From contig KE159611.1 of the NCBI GenBank assembly GCA_000403295.2, positions 736,767-800,766 on the forward strand: a stretch of 64,000 bases of DNA, written 5' to 3'. The notes below the pieces were generated by a model, which had not been told where the DNA came from, did no database searches, and worked only from the letters and a program-made list of their open reading frames with translations. Below, one piece after another: positions 26,522 through 36,146 of the stretch. This stretch comes from Lachnospiraceae bacterium M18-1. Lineage in GTDB: Bacteria > Bacillota > Clostridia > Lachnospirales > Lachnospiraceae. Both the position numbers and the translations under genes were made by a program. How positions within the stretch are numbered: position 1 is the stretch's first letter; every line of letters begins with the position of its first letter.

Positions 26522-27418
26522 ATGGCTGCAAGGATCAGGATAGAAAATCTCAATCAATACTACGGAAAAAAACAGGCTTTGAAGGATGTCAATCTCACCA
26601 TTGAAGCCGGGATGTTCGGCCTTCTGGGACGGAACGGGGCCGGAAAGACCACGCTGATGAAAGTGCTGGCAACCCTGCTTCCCAAATCGGAAGGGCAGAT
26701 CACTATCTGCAACAGGCCGGTGGAGCATGCCAGGGAAGTGCGGAATATCACAGGATATCTGCCCCAGGAATTTTCCATGTACCCAAACATGAGCGTTTAT
26801 GAAGCAATGGATTATCTGGGCGTGCTCTCCGGACTTCCGAAATCTCAGCGGAAGCAGCGGATCCCCGAGCTTTTGGAGCGGGTGAACCTGCAGGACGACC
26901 GGCGGAAAAAGGTCAAAGCGCTCTCCGGCGGCATGAAGCGGCGGCTGGGCATTGCCCAGGCCATCCTGCACGATCCGAAGGTGCTGATCGTGGATGAGCC
27001 CACGGCAGGACTGGACCCGGAGGAACGTGTCCGGTTCCGCAACCTTTTGTGTGAGATCGCGGAGGGACGGATCGTCATCCTTTCCACCCACATCGTGGGG
27101 GATATCGAGGCAACCTGTGAAAATATCGCCGTTTTGGACCGGGGCGAGATCATTTACCAGGGAACGGCTGCAGAACTCATCAGCCAGGCAGAAGGCTGCG
27201 TGTACCAGGCAGAGATCAGCAAGAGGGAGCTGGAAGACTTGAAAAAGCGCTGTACTGTGACCAGCATGCTCACACTGGGGAATAACGTCATGGTACGGTT
27301 TCTTTCCGCGGAGAAACCTTTTGCGTCGGCAAAGCTCTGCGACGCGGGCGTGGAGGATGCGTATATGTATCTGATGCAGGGAAGAGGAGGTGAAGCCGGA
27401 TGTTCGGACAGCAATTGA
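26522..27418 (+). CDS. ABC transporter ATPase (bacitracin/lantibiotic-type)
   Basis: 298 residues from the ATG at 26522, 5 nt after AGGAGGA. Walker A GRNGAGKTT, Q loop LPQEF, signature LSGGMKRRLGIAQAI, Walker B VLIVDEPTAGLDPEE and switch histidine in ILSTHIVGDIE are all intact. The C-terminal 80 residues are a CcmA/BcrA-type extension. It drives the two membrane proteins encoded next, the first of which overlaps its 3' end by 19 bp. The gap of 215 bp after the kinase gene shows no clear promoter. Confidence 0.94.
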   Translation: MAARIRIENLNQYYGKKQALKDVNLTIEAGMFGLLGRNGAGKTTLMKVLATLLPKSEGQITICNRPVEHAREVRNITGYLPQEFSMYPNMSVYEAMDYLGVLSGLPKSQRKQRIPELLERVNLQDDRRKKVKALSGGMKRRLGIAQAILHDPKVLIVDEPTAGLDPEERVRFRNLLCEIAEGRIVILSTHIVGDIEATCENIAVLDRGEIIYQGTAAELISQAEGCVYQAEISKRELEDLKKRCTVTSMLTLGNNVMVRFLSAEKPFASAKLCDAGVEDAYMYLMQGRGGEAGCSDSN

Positions 27419-28650
27419 TCAAAGAATGCCGCCAGACCGCCAGAAGCCTGATCTACTGGCTGATCGTCCTTGTGCTGATCTTCAACTTCGCTACACAGCT
27501 TGGAGAAATAGAGATCGACGCAGAGCCCCGGAAAGGGCAGGAGGAATACGGCTACAAAGTCAGCAGCGATAAAACAGATATCATGAAATCCACGCTTGGA
27601 GGGCTGGTGCAGGAGTATGCGCAGGGCAGCTATGTCACCTATCCCATCGGTTTCTATAAAAGAGTCACTCTCAATGAAGAAAAAGAACGGCAGATCGGAG
27701 AAATCGTGCGGGAAACCACCGGGATCTCCGGCTCGGAAGAGGCACAGGAACTATTGAAGGACTGGTATGAATCCCAGATTTCCGCTGCAGGAGGCAGCCA
27801 GGAGATCATGATGAAAAAACTGGAAATAACCCCCTCTGCCGGCCTGTCCTATGACCGTTTTACCGAACTGATGGACCAGACCGATCAGATCCTGGGCGGC
27901 GGTTCCAGCTACGGAAAAAACGACCGGGAAAGCAATGCGCTGGTCCCCAGGACCTATGAGGACGCGCTGGAAGAATATCGGGAGCTGACGGAAAAGGACC
28001 GGCTGACCGGAGGCTACGCAAGGCTTTTTTCCGATTATATGGGGATCTTTTTGGCACTTCTGCCCGCATTCCTGGCCGTGGCAAGAGGGCTGCGTGACCG
28101 GCGCTCCGGCATGCAGGAGCTGATCTATTCCAGAAAATGCTCCTCCCTTGTAGTCATTGCCAGCCGGTATGCGGCCATGCTGGTCATGCTAATCCTTCCA
28201 GTACTGCTGATCTCCCTGTTCCCGCTCTCCCGGTGTATGAATTATGCCTCCGGAGCCGGTATTTCCGCAGATGCATCTGCCTTTGTAAAATATACCTTTG
28301 GCTGGCTGGCTCCGACGATCATGACTGCCGCCGCTGTCGGGATGTTTTTTACGGAACTGACCGATACGGCGCTGGGGATCCTCGTGCAGGGAGCATGGTG
28401 GTTCTTTACATTATTCAGCGGAGTAAACACCCTGAAAGGGGGGATGTACGGCTGGAATCTGATTCCCCGGCACAATACAGAACTGAACTGGAGCGGATAT
28501 CAGAACGGTTTCGCACAGCTTGCGGCAAACCGGATCCTGTATGTGCTGCTGTCATTCGTGCTGATCGCGCTTACAATCTTGATCTATGATCAAAAGCGGA
28601 AAGGACGGTATCGTTTTTCATGGAAAAATATTGGCAGATTGAAAAAATAA
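27400..28650 (+). CDS. ABC-2 type membrane protein, first permease
   Basis: 416 residues. One N-terminal helix (SLIYWLIVLVLIFNFATQL), a hydrophilic domain of about 170 residues, then five or six helices from about 205 (MGIFLALLPAFLAVARG) to the end (ILYVLLSFVLIALTILIYD). This is the topology of ABC-2 exporters with a large extracellular loop. It overlaps the ATPase gene by 19 bp and the next membrane gene by 31 bp, so all are made together. Confidence 0.88.
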   Translation: MFGQQLIKECRQTARSLIYWLIVLVLIFNFATQLGEIEIDAEPRKGQEEYGYKVSSDKTDIMKSTLGGLVQEYAQGSYVTYPIGFYKRVTLNEEKERQIGEIVRETTGISGSEEAQELLKDWYESQISAAGGSQEIMMKKLEITPSAGLSYDRFTELMDQTDQILGGGSSYGKNDRESNALVPRTYEDALEEYRELTEKDRLTGGYARLFSDYMGIFLALLPAFLAVARGLRDRRSGMQELIYSRKCSSLVVIASRYAAMLVMLILPVLLISLFPLSRCMNYASGAGISADASAFVKYTFGWLAPTIMTAAAVGMFFTELTDTALGILVQGAWWFFTLFSGVNTLKGGMYGWNLIPRHNTELNWSGYQNGFAQLAANRILYVLLSFVLIALTILIYDQKRKGRYRFSWKNIGRLKK

Positions 28651-29240
28651 ATTTAAAATACCATGTCTCCATGCATATTCTCGTATGCGTGCTGCTGCTC
28701 GTTGTTTCGCCGCTCCTCATGGGGGTGGCGAACCTCTCGGCGGAGGATACGGCGAAGGTACTGGAACGGTATGCTGCGCTGACAGGCATTGTCATGATCA
28801 CCCCCGTATTTCTGCCTGAGCAGGACAAAAACCTTCGGGAACTGGTATGTGCAAAATATGTGGACAGCGCGAAAGTTTATCTGGTGCGTTTTCTGGGAAA
28901 TGTACTGTTGCTTGCGTTTCTTCTGGGGATTTATATTTATATGCTGCGCTTGAACCAATGCAGCTTCCCGGCGGTAAGATATTTCCTGGGAACCCTGGCG
29001 GAAATGCTGTTCCTGGGCGCGGTGGGACTTAGTTTTTACGCCCTGGCCGATAACCTTGTGGCAGGGTATATGGCAGCAATGGTCTATTATATCACTGCGG
29101 TCGGGAGCGGGGATAAGTTTCTGAAGTTATTTTACCCGTTTTCCATGTCCGAGGGAAGCTATGTGGAAAAATACTGCCTGTTCGCGGGAGCGGCGGCGCT
29201 GACGGCGGCGGGAATGTTTCTGCGGTGCAGAAGAAAGTAA
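28620..29240 (+). CDS. ABC-2 type membrane protein, second permease
   Basis: 206 residues, six hydrophobic segments (about 14-34, 50-66, 85-110, 118-140, 145-165, 178-198). No known catalytic motif. Translation is coupled to the first permease gene by overlap. It probably completes a heteromeric exporter controlled by the upstream two-component system. The stop TAA is followed immediately by palindromic element copy B. Confidence 0.82.
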   Translation: MEKYWQIEKINLKYHVSMHILVCVLLLVVSPLLMGVANLSAEDTAKVLERYAALTGIVMITPVFLPEQDKNLRELVCAKYVDSAKVYLVRFLGNVLLLAFLLGIYIYMLRLNQCSFPAVRYFLGTLAEMLFLGAVGLSFYALADNLVAGYMAAMVYYITAVGSGDKFLKLFYPFSMSEGSYVEKYCLFAGAAALTAAGMFLRCRRK

Positions 29241-29390
29241 GTTACTGTTCACACGGCGTCGTGCACCCTGATGCACGGCGTCCGGCCAATAAAGTTACAT
29301 TTGCAATAATATCCAGCCCCTCGCCGTCAGGCGACTTTTAATGGGCTGGATGCGTTACAGTTCGCGGCCGGTTGGGCCGTGAACTGTAAC
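29241..29390 (-). repeat. Palindromic element family I, copy B (150 bp)
   Basis: GTTACTGTTCACACGG... to ...GGGCCGTGAACTGTAAC, in the opposite orientation to copies A and D judged by the order of the internal GCACGGCG and ATCCAGCCC hairpins. It starts at the base after the permease stop codon and may also serve as the operon terminator. Confidence 0.85.
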
Positions 29391-29606
29391 AAAGTAATAA
29401 ATATCTATCAAAGGAATGCTAGGGGTGTTTCATGAAGAAAAATAAATAAGCGGCAGAGTATAGGATTTATCGAGGGTAAAAGCTGCTATACAGAGTAGCT
29501 CTTACTCTCGACTTTTTGCTATTGTAGAGGTATAATATCTTTAAGTATAGGTGTGATATACCTATATTTAAAAGTAGAAAATCAAGGTGTTTGAAAGGAG
29601 GATATT
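29391..29606 (+). other. Leader region of the ISAs1-like element
   Basis: No gene. It contains a long imperfect hairpin (about 29470-29512; TCGAGGGTAAAAGCTGCT / AGTAGCTCTTACTCTCGA), a TATAAT at 29531-29536 and a good AAAGGAGG before the next gene. Confidence 0.5.
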
Positions 29607-30188
29607 ATGCCAAAAACAGGAAAAACATATCCGGATTGGGTACAGGAATATCGGACCAGAGGTACCACGGTCAAGAAAAAAGGAGAGAAGTATTATCTTT
29701 ACAAACGGACATCAAGGCGGGTTCCCGGAAAAAAATATCCACAGCCTGTAGATACTTATATTGGAGTGATCACTCCAGAGGGAGTTCTTAGATCAGATAA
29801 GAAGAAAGTCACACTGACGGATGCAACCGTAAAGGAGTTTGGATTTTCCAGAGCGGTCGAGATCTTGTGTCCACAAAGCTGGAAAGAACCATTGGGGAAA
29901 GCTTGGAGGGAAGTTTTGGATTTCATCATCCTTAAAGAGTCAGCAGAATCCTATATAGCCACTGAACGAGGGACTATAGATGTATTGGATCCCCATATAC
30001 AGTACGGCGCTCAGAAAAGTTCCCTGATACGCCGGATGCAGAAGGAATCCGGTGCAGATATGAAAGACTTAAAATGTCTGTTGACGATATATCTGATTTA
30101 TATGGACGGGAATAAGATTGTATCCAAAATATCGGATGGACAGCGGGAAATCCTAGAACGTTTCCATATTAATTTGGAGGTTGATTAA
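29607..30188 (+). CDS. IS accessory protein upstream of ISAs1-type transposase
   Basis: 193 residues, basic N-terminus (YRTRGTTVKKKGEKYYLYKRTSRRV) and a segment PVDTYIGVITPEGV that resembles the N-terminal DNA-binding part of IS4/IS1634-type transposases. Its stop overlaps the TTG start of the transposase frame by 8 bp, in a different frame, so the second protein is probably made by reinitiation or a frameshift. ISAs1 elements usually have one gene. The function is inferred only from position and this resemblance. Confidence 0.65.
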   Translation: MPKTGKTYPDWVQEYRTRGTTVKKKGEKYYLYKRTSRRVPGKKYPQPVDTYIGVITPEGVLRSDKKKVTLTDATVKEFGFSRAVEILCPQSWKEPLGKAWREVLDFIILKESAESYIATERGTIDVLDPHIQYGAQKSSLIRRMQKESGADMKDLKCLLTIYLIYMDGNKIVSKISDGQREILERFHINLEVD

Positions 30189-31461
30189 AGCAGCTTTTCT
30201 AGTCAGGCCGTTGGCAGCATATTTCAGTGAAATGCCGGATCCACGGTGTAACCGGAAGCATAAGCATAGCCATGTGGAGATCCTATTGCTCATAGTCGTA
30301 GGGTTTCTGGCAGGGAAAACCTCTCTGCGGCGTATCGTAAAATGGGCAAAAAGGAATCAGGAAAAACTGAAAAAATACCTGGCGCTGAAAAACGGCATCC
30401 CATCGCTTTCTACATTTTCCAGGATTGCCTGCGGAATCGATGAGGAACTGCTGTCCTTGGCATTTACTGACTGGATTGGAAGTATTTTAAGTACAAGAGG
30501 GATACATATCGTAATTGACGGGAAGGCGCTAAGGGCAGCAACGGAAAAGATAAAGGATAAGAAAGCCCCATACATTTTAAATGCCATGGATGCCGCAACC
30601 AATCTGGTGATTGCACAGATCCCGATCCCAGAGAAAACAAATGAGATGACAGCAATACCAAAACTGCTGGAAATCCTTGATATAACAGGGAGCACAGTCA
30701 CGATAGATGCGATTGGGGCGACAGAAACCATTCTGCGTATGATAGAGGAGAAAAAAGGGTATTTCGTACAACAGATAAAAAAGAACTGTCCGGCAACTTA
30801 TCAGGAGATACAGAATATTTTTGAGGGACTTGAGGAAGAAAAAGCGGCAGACCCAGAAACATTTGCAAAGGAAAATACGGAACGCTATAGTGAATACAGC
30901 AGCTGTGAAAAGAACAGGGAACGCGTGGAGTATCGGGACGTCAAGTGCTACACAAATGATTACGCGATCAGAAAGATACGGGAAGAGCTGCCTTTTATAT
31001 GCAGCGTTGCTTCAAGCTACCAGGTGCGGATACCAAAAGAGAAAGATGCAGACGGGAACGATGTGACTCCGGATAAGGAAACCTTCTTAAAGCAAGGGAG
31101 CAGGAAATGCCCAAAGCCCACAGAAGGAGATAAGCTTACAGATCAAATACAAAAAGTTGGCCTAGTATCTAATCATACTTTGACGGCGGAAGAGATTGCG
31201 CGATACAAAAGGGACCACTGGCGGATCGAGAACTGTCTGCATCATGTTCTGGATGAGGATTTCCTGGAAGATAAATGTACAGCAAGAAAATCCAAGAATG
31301 TTTTATCTGTATTAAGGAAGACGGCATATAATATCATCCGACTTATGCAGATAGATGCCCGAGAAGACAGAGAATTTGTAATCGACGTGATTGATGAGAT
31401 AACAGAAGATTTTTCGGCTGCACTAAAATGGATTTTTGATCCAATACCAAGCTTTTATTAA
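30181..31461 (+). CDS. ISAs1-family transposase
   Basis: 426 residues from a TTG. N-terminal YFSEMPDPRCNRKHKHSHVEILLL is the family's DDE-associated domain. Catalytic regions: IVIDGKALRAA (first D), TIDAIGAT (second D) and HWRIENCLHHVLDEDFLEDKC (E). Length is slightly above the usual 370-380 residues. The reading frame is intact, so the element may be active. Confidence 0.92.
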   Translation: MIKAAFLVRPLAAYFSEMPDPRCNRKHKHSHVEILLLIVVGFLAGKTSLRRIVKWAKRNQEKLKKYLALKNGIPSLSTFSRIACGIDEELLSLAFTDWIGSILSTRGIHIVIDGKALRAATEKIKDKKAPYILNAMDAATNLVIAQIPIPEKTNEMTAIPKLLEILDITGSTVTIDAIGATETILRMIEEKKGYFVQQIKKNCPATYQEIQNIFEGLEEEKAADPETFAKENTERYSEYSSCEKNRERVEYRDVKCYTNDYAIRKIREELPFICSVASSYQVRIPKEKDADGNDVTPDKETFLKQGSRKCPKPTEGDKLTDQIQKVGLVSNHTLTAEEIARYKRDHWRIENCLHHVLDEDFLEDKCTARKSKNVLSVLRKTAYNIIRLMQIDAREDREFVIDVIDEITEDFSAALKWIFDPIPSFY

Positions 31462-31720
31462 AAGAGTACCTTGATTTATCAAAAAAAGGAAATAGAACGA
31501 TAGGGGGGCTTTGTGCGCTTTTTCGTGGTAATGACTGCTGAAAAACCAAAAAAAGCTATACTATAGATTATATTTTACCTTATAATTTGGGAAATAGTTT
31601 ATGAAGCTTCGTGAAACAGCCCTAAAGGAATGCTTCCAAGAATTGAATTTTCAACGCCTATATGTTAAAATATTTTCGAAAAAAATAAAAGACTATATAT
31701 TGCGTTGGAGGGGGATCTTC

Positions 31721-33748
31721 ATGAAACGACTTAACAATCAAAAGCTTGCGACACGCATCAGTATCATCACGACTGCGATCACCCTGGCAGGAATGCTGTT
31801 GCTGTGGCTGATCGTGTCTACCAATGCAGCTTCCATGGTCAAGAACGACATTACTAACCAGATGACAGATGCCGTAGAATCCAGGGCTGCGATCATCAAT
31901 GACTATGTGAGTTCCGCGGAAGAGTACATGACCGCCTTTGCGCTGGGCAACGAAGTCCATGACCTTTTGAATGACCCGGAGGACCCGGATCTGCTGAAAA
32001 AGGCGCAGGAGTATACTGAGGATTTTGCCGAAGTGAAAGGTATTTTCGAAGGATTGTATATCGCCACGCCGGAGACTTATGTCCTGACGCACACCTCTGA
32101 GGGCGCCATTGGGATGACCACCCGGACAGGCGATTCGCTGGAGACGTTCCGCGATACGATCCTTTCCCGCCAGGAACTGACTAATCTGGGAATTATGAAA
32201 TCCCCGGGAACAGGCAGCATGATCCTGTCTATGTACTATCCGATCTATGACGGCCAGAAGTGTATTGGCTATGTAGGCGCCGGTGTTTACGCCAGCCATC
32301 TGATGGATGCGCTTCTGAATCTTAATATCAAGGGACTGCCTGACAGCGAATATGTGTTTTTAAATGCGGAAACCGGCGTGTATCTTTATCATGAAGATGA
32401 AGAGCTGCTGAATACGGAGACTGAAGACAGCGGATATCAGGCCATCATCAGCCGGATCAAAAAGGACGGCAGCACCCAGGCAGGTACATATTCTTATAAA
32501 GATGAAAAAGGCGATAAGCAGCTCGTCGTTTATAAATATCTGAAAGACCGCGGATGGATTTTTATGGTCCGGGACAGCGAGGCGGAGGTCTACGGATCTG
32601 TGACGCAGATCCGTGCAGTCGTAGGACTGCTCTGTGCTGCCGTAGCGGCTGCCGTGATTTTTGTGACTGTACTGATCCTCCGACGGGTGGGCTGGGAACT
32701 CATGGTCATGGAAAATGCCATCGGCCGCCTGGGCAACCTGGATCTGTCGGCTGACCGTGAACTGGACAGATTTTTCGGAAGGTCGGATGAGATTGGTCTG
32801 ATCGCACATACGATCCATCATGTGTGCGGCTGTCTGCGCAAGACGATCGAAGATGTAGCACGGATCCTCAAGGAGATGGCGGATGGCAATCTTGCCGTGG
32901 ATGTGGCCAAAAATGAAGATTATTATATCGGCGATTTCCAGGTATTGGCCGAAAGCCTGAAGACCATCCGTGCCGACCTGACTAATGTCATGCGGAACAT
33001 TTCCCAGATTGCGGGCCAGGTAGATACCAGCGCGGATCAGGTCTCTACCGGCGCGCAGACACTTTCTCAGGGGACTCTGGAGCAGTCGATTTCCATTGAA
33101 GGGCTTGTGTCAAATGTAACTACCATTACCACCCAGATCCAGGACAGCGCAGTCCGCTGCGGCGATGCCAGCGAGCTGGTGGATAAGGCGACGGGATTTG
33201 CGGATGAAGCGGATGCGAAAATGCAGCAGCTTACCGAAGCCACGAAAAATATCGACCGGTCCTCCAACCAGATCGGCACTATCATCAAGACCATCGAGGA
33301 CATTGCATTTCAGACCAATATCCTTTCGCTGAACGCATCCATCGAGGCAGCCCATGCAGGGGAAGCAGGGAAGGGATTTTCCGTTGTTGCGGATGAGGTC
33401 CGGGACCTTGCCAAAAAGTCCTCAGAGGCTGCGAAGAATACGGGTAACCTGATCGGCCGATCCATCGAGGATGTAAAGACGGGGACAGAATCCACCCATG
33501 ACGCGGTTTCCGCTATGAAAGTCATTCATGACTGCATCCAATCGATCAAGGAGCTGATGGATGAGATCGCGGCCGCCAGTGTACAGCAGTCGGAAATGAT
33601 CGCTTCGGTCGAAAAAGGAATCCGTGAGATCTCCGGAGTGGTACAGACCAATTCCGCTGCCGCTGAGAAGAGCGCGGCGGTTTCCGAGGAACTGTCCACC
33701 CAGGCAAAGACGCTGAACAGCCTGCTGGGGCAGTTTCGGATCAAATAA
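31721..33748 (+). CDS. Methyl-accepting chemotaxis protein
   Basis: 675 residues from the ATG at 31721, behind GGAGGGGG; the open frame extends 40 codons upstream without a ribosome site. Helix 1 at about 15-35, an extracellular dCache-like sensor domain (36-300; e.g. GVYLYHEDEELLNTE), helix 2 at about 301-323, a HAMP region and the signalling hairpin tip IEDIAFQTNILSLNASIEAAHAGEAGKGFSVVADEVRDLA. It signals through CheA/CheW to flagella, in line with the two flagellin genes here. The ligand is unknown. The IS lies just upstream and may separate it from its original neighbours. Confidence 0.94.
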   Translation: MKRLNNQKLATRISIITTAITLAGMLLLWLIVSTNAASMVKNDITNQMTDAVESRAAIINDYVSSAEEYMTAFALGNEVHDLLNDPEDPDLLKKAQEYTEDFAEVKGIFEGLYIATPETYVLTHTSEGAIGMTTRTGDSLETFRDTILSRQELTNLGIMKSPGTGSMILSMYYPIYDGQKCIGYVGAGVYASHLMDALLNLNIKGLPDSEYVFLNAETGVYLYHEDEELLNTETEDSGYQAIISRIKKDGSTQAGTYSYKDEKGDKQLVVYKYLKDRGWIFMVRDSEAEVYGSVTQIRAVVGLLCAAVAAAVIFVTVLILRRVGWELMVMENAIGRLGNLDLSADRELDRFFGRSDEIGLIAHTIHHVCGCLRKTIEDVARILKEMADGNLAVDVAKNEDYYIGDFQVLAESLKTIRADLTNVMRNISQIAGQVDTSADQVSTGAQTLSQGTLEQSISIEGLVSNVTTITTQIQDSAVRCGDASELVDKATGFADEADAKMQQLTEATKNIDRSSNQIGTIIKTIEDIAFQTNILSLNASIEAAHAGEAGKGFSVVADEVRDLAKKSSEAAKNTGNLIGRSIEDVKTGTESTHDAVSAMKVIHDCIQSIKELMDEIAAASVQQSEMIASVEKGIREISGVVQTNSAAAEKSAAVSEELSTQAKTLNSLLGQFRIK

Positions 33749-33789
33749 GCATATCGTATATACTCAGGACAGCTTTATCTGACTCTCAG

Positions 33790-33846
33790 TATAATATCCC
33801 GCACTCCGCCGGAGAACCTTGGACGGCAGTGTGGGATTTTTTAAAA
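33790..33846 (+). terminator. Rho-independent terminator after the chemoreceptor gene
   Basis: ATCCCGCACT...AGTGTGGGAT with an inner CCG...CGG stem, followed by TTTTTTAAAAAAGG. The GH31 ribosome site follows directly. Confidence 0.8.
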
Positions 33847-33862
33847 AAGGAGGTTTTGACTC

Positions 33863-36115
33863 ATGAAATTTACATCAGGTTATTGGCTAATGCGAAAGGA
33901 GATCACCCCGCTCTATGCCGTGGAATATTCGGACCACCGTGTTTTTGGTACGGAGCTTGCGGTTTATGCGCCGTCAAAGCATATCGGAGACCGGGGCGAT
34001 ACCCTGAACCTGGGGATGCTGACCGTTTATATCAGCAGTCCTATGGAGGATGTGATCAAAGTATCTGTCCGGCATTTTGAAGGCGCTGCCTGCCGGGGGC
34101 CGTTTGCAGAGGTTCGGCAGACAGATCCGCAGGTTCAGATCGAGGAAACAGATACGGAACTCATTTACAGGAGCGGACATACCAGCGCGGTCATCGACAA
34201 GCGGCCCTCGTCCTGGGGAATCCGTTTTCTGGACGGAGACCGGGTGCTGACAGAGACCAGTTACCGGAATATGGCATATATGCAGAACCTTGATACAGGC
34301 AGAAATTATATGGTAGAGCAGCTTGCTCTGGACGTAGGAGAATCTATCTATGGGCTGGGGGAACGGTTCACGCCCTTTGTGAAAAACGGACAGACTGTGG
34401 ATATGTGGAACGAGGACGGCGGGACGGCCAGCGAGATTGCCTACAAAAATATTCCCTTCTATATTTCCAACAAAGGCTACGGCGTGCTGGTGGACAACGA
34501 AGGGGATGTTTCCTTTGAGATCGCCAGTGAAAAAGTGGAGCGGCTGCAGTTCTCCGCGGAAGGGGAACGGCTGGATTACTATGTGATCAACGGCTCCAAT
34601 CCAAAGCATACGGTGAGCAGGTACACGGAACTGACCGGAAAGCCTGCGCTGCCTCCGGCCTGGTCTTTCGGGCTGTGGCTGACCACCTCATTTACCACGG
34701 ATTACGATGAGGAGACTACTTCCAGCTTTATCCAGGGAATGGCGGACCGGAATATCCCGCTGCATGTGTTCCATTTTGACTGCTACTGGATGGAAGCTTA
34801 CGAGTGGTGTAACTTTACCTGGGACGCGAATACATTTCCGGATCCAAGGGAAATGCTGAGGCGGTATCATGACAGGGGCTTAAAGATCTGTGTCTGGATC
34901 AATCCCTACATCGGACAGAAATCTCCGCTGTTCCGGGAAGGTATGGAACATGGATACCTTTTGAAAAAATCGAACGGCGATGTGTGGCAGACGGACCTGT
35001 GGCAGGCGGGTATGGGAATCGTAGATTTTACCAATCCGGCGGCTGTCATCTGGTATCAGGAAAAGCTGAAAGCTCTGCTGGATATGGGTGTGGACTGTTT
35101 CAAAACAGACTTCGGCGAACGGATCCCTGTCAGGGATATTGTATATTTTGACGGCTCGGATCCTGTGAAAATGCACAATTATTATCCTTTCCTTTATAAT
35201 AAAGCGGTATTTGAACTTCTGGAGCGGGAACGCGGCGCAGGGGAAGCCGTCCTGTTCGCCCGCTCCGCAGCGGTAGGCGGCCAGCAATTCCCGGCCCACT
35301 GGGGCGGCGACTGTTCTGCATCCTATCCGTCCATGGCGGAAACGCTGCGGGCAGGCTTATCCCTGGCCTGCGCCGGCTTTGGATTCTGGAGCCATGATAT
35401 GGGCGGGTTTGAAAATACGGCTTCCGCGGATGTGTATAAGCGGTGGTGCCAGTTTGGAATGCTCAGCTCCCACAGCCGGCTCCATGGCTCCGGCTCCTAC
35501 CGTGTGCCGTGGCTGTTTGACGACGAGGCCTGCGAGGTGCTCCGTAAATTTGTAAAAGTAAAATGCGCCCTCATGCCTTATCTGTACCGGCAGGCAGTAA
35601 AAGCCCACGAGGAAGGCATCCCCATGATGCGGCCCATGTTTCTGGAATTTCCGGAGGATCGGACCTGCAAGACACTGGACCTGCAGTATATGCTGGGAGA
35701 TTCCCTGCTGGTAGCGCCAGTGTTCAGGAGTTCCGGCGAGGTGGAATATTATCTGCCGGATGGAAAATGGTACAATCTGCTGACTGAGGCTCAGGCGGAA
35801 GGCGGCAGATGGCATAAGGAACGGTTTGATTATTTTTCGCTTCCGCTGATGCTGCGGCCGGGGACGATCCTTGCGGTCGGCGCCCACATGGATCGTCCGG
35901 ATTATGAATTTTGTGAAGGGGTAAAGCTGATGGTATATCTGCCCGAGGACCACGGAAAGGCAGAAACTGATGTCACGGACCTGGAGGGACGTGTGGTGAT
36001 GCACGTGTATGCGCACAGAGAAGGCGATACCGTGACGGTCCGGGTAGACAGTGAGTATCGGGATTACCAGATTCAGGCGATCGGCGGGGAAGCTCTGAAG
36101 GTTGTGGAAATCTGA
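33863..36115 (+). CDS. yicI: GH31 alpha-xylosidase
   Basis: 750 residues behind AAAGGAGG. N-terminal galactose-mutarotase-like beta-sandwich, then the (beta/alpha)8 barrel with the nucleophile D416 in CFKTDFGERIP and the acid/base D483 in HWGGDCSASYPSMAETLRAGLS, positions that match E. coli YicI (D416, D482) almost exactly. C-terminal beta domains complete the fold. No signal peptide, so it acts in the cytoplasm on imported isoprimeverose-like xylosides, removing alpha-linked xylose. No sugar transporter is adjacent. Confidence 0.94.
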   Translation: MKFTSGYWLMRKEITPLYAVEYSDHRVFGTELAVYAPSKHIGDRGDTLNLGMLTVYISSPMEDVIKVSVRHFEGAACRGPFAEVRQTDPQVQIEETDTELIYRSGHTSAVIDKRPSSWGIRFLDGDRVLTETSYRNMAYMQNLDTGRNYMVEQLALDVGESIYGLGERFTPFVKNGQTVDMWNEDGGTASEIAYKNIPFYISNKGYGVLVDNEGDVSFEIASEKVERLQFSAEGERLDYYVINGSNPKHTVSRYTELTGKPALPPAWSFGLWLTTSFTTDYDEETTSSFIQGMADRNIPLHVFHFDCYWMEAYEWCNFTWDANTFPDPREMLRRYHDRGLKICVWINPYIGQKSPLFREGMEHGYLLKKSNGDVWQTDLWQAGMGIVDFTNPAAVIWYQEKLKALLDMGVDCFKTDFGERIPVRDIVYFDGSDPVKMHNYYPFLYNKAVFELLERERGAGEAVLFARSAAVGGQQFPAHWGGDCSASYPSMAETLRAGLSLACAGFGFWSHDMGGFENTASADVYKRWCQFGMLSSHSRLHGSGSYRVPWLFDDEACEVLRKFVKVKCALMPYLYRQAVKAHEEGIPMMRPMFLEFPEDRTCKTLDLQYMLGDSLLVAPVFRSSGEVEYYLPDGKWYNLLTEAQAEGGRWHKERFDYFSLPLMLRPGTILAVGAHMDRPDYEFCEGVKLMVYLPEDHGKAETDVTDLEGRVVMHVYAHREGDTVTVRVDSEYRDYQIQAIGGEALKVVEI

Positions 36116-36146
36116 GCGGTGTAAGAGATAGAGATTCTCACATTCC

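Larger units (their letters stand above)
29578..31477 (+). mobile_element. ISAs1-family insertion sequence (boundaries tentative)
   Basis: Two coupled genes, the second an ISAs1/H-repeat DDE transposase. AAATCAAGGT at 29579-29588 and its inverse ACCTTGATTT at 31468-31477 could be terminal inverted repeats. This would put the promoter outside the element, so the true left end may lie nearer 29400. No target duplication could be recognised. Confidence 0.6.
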
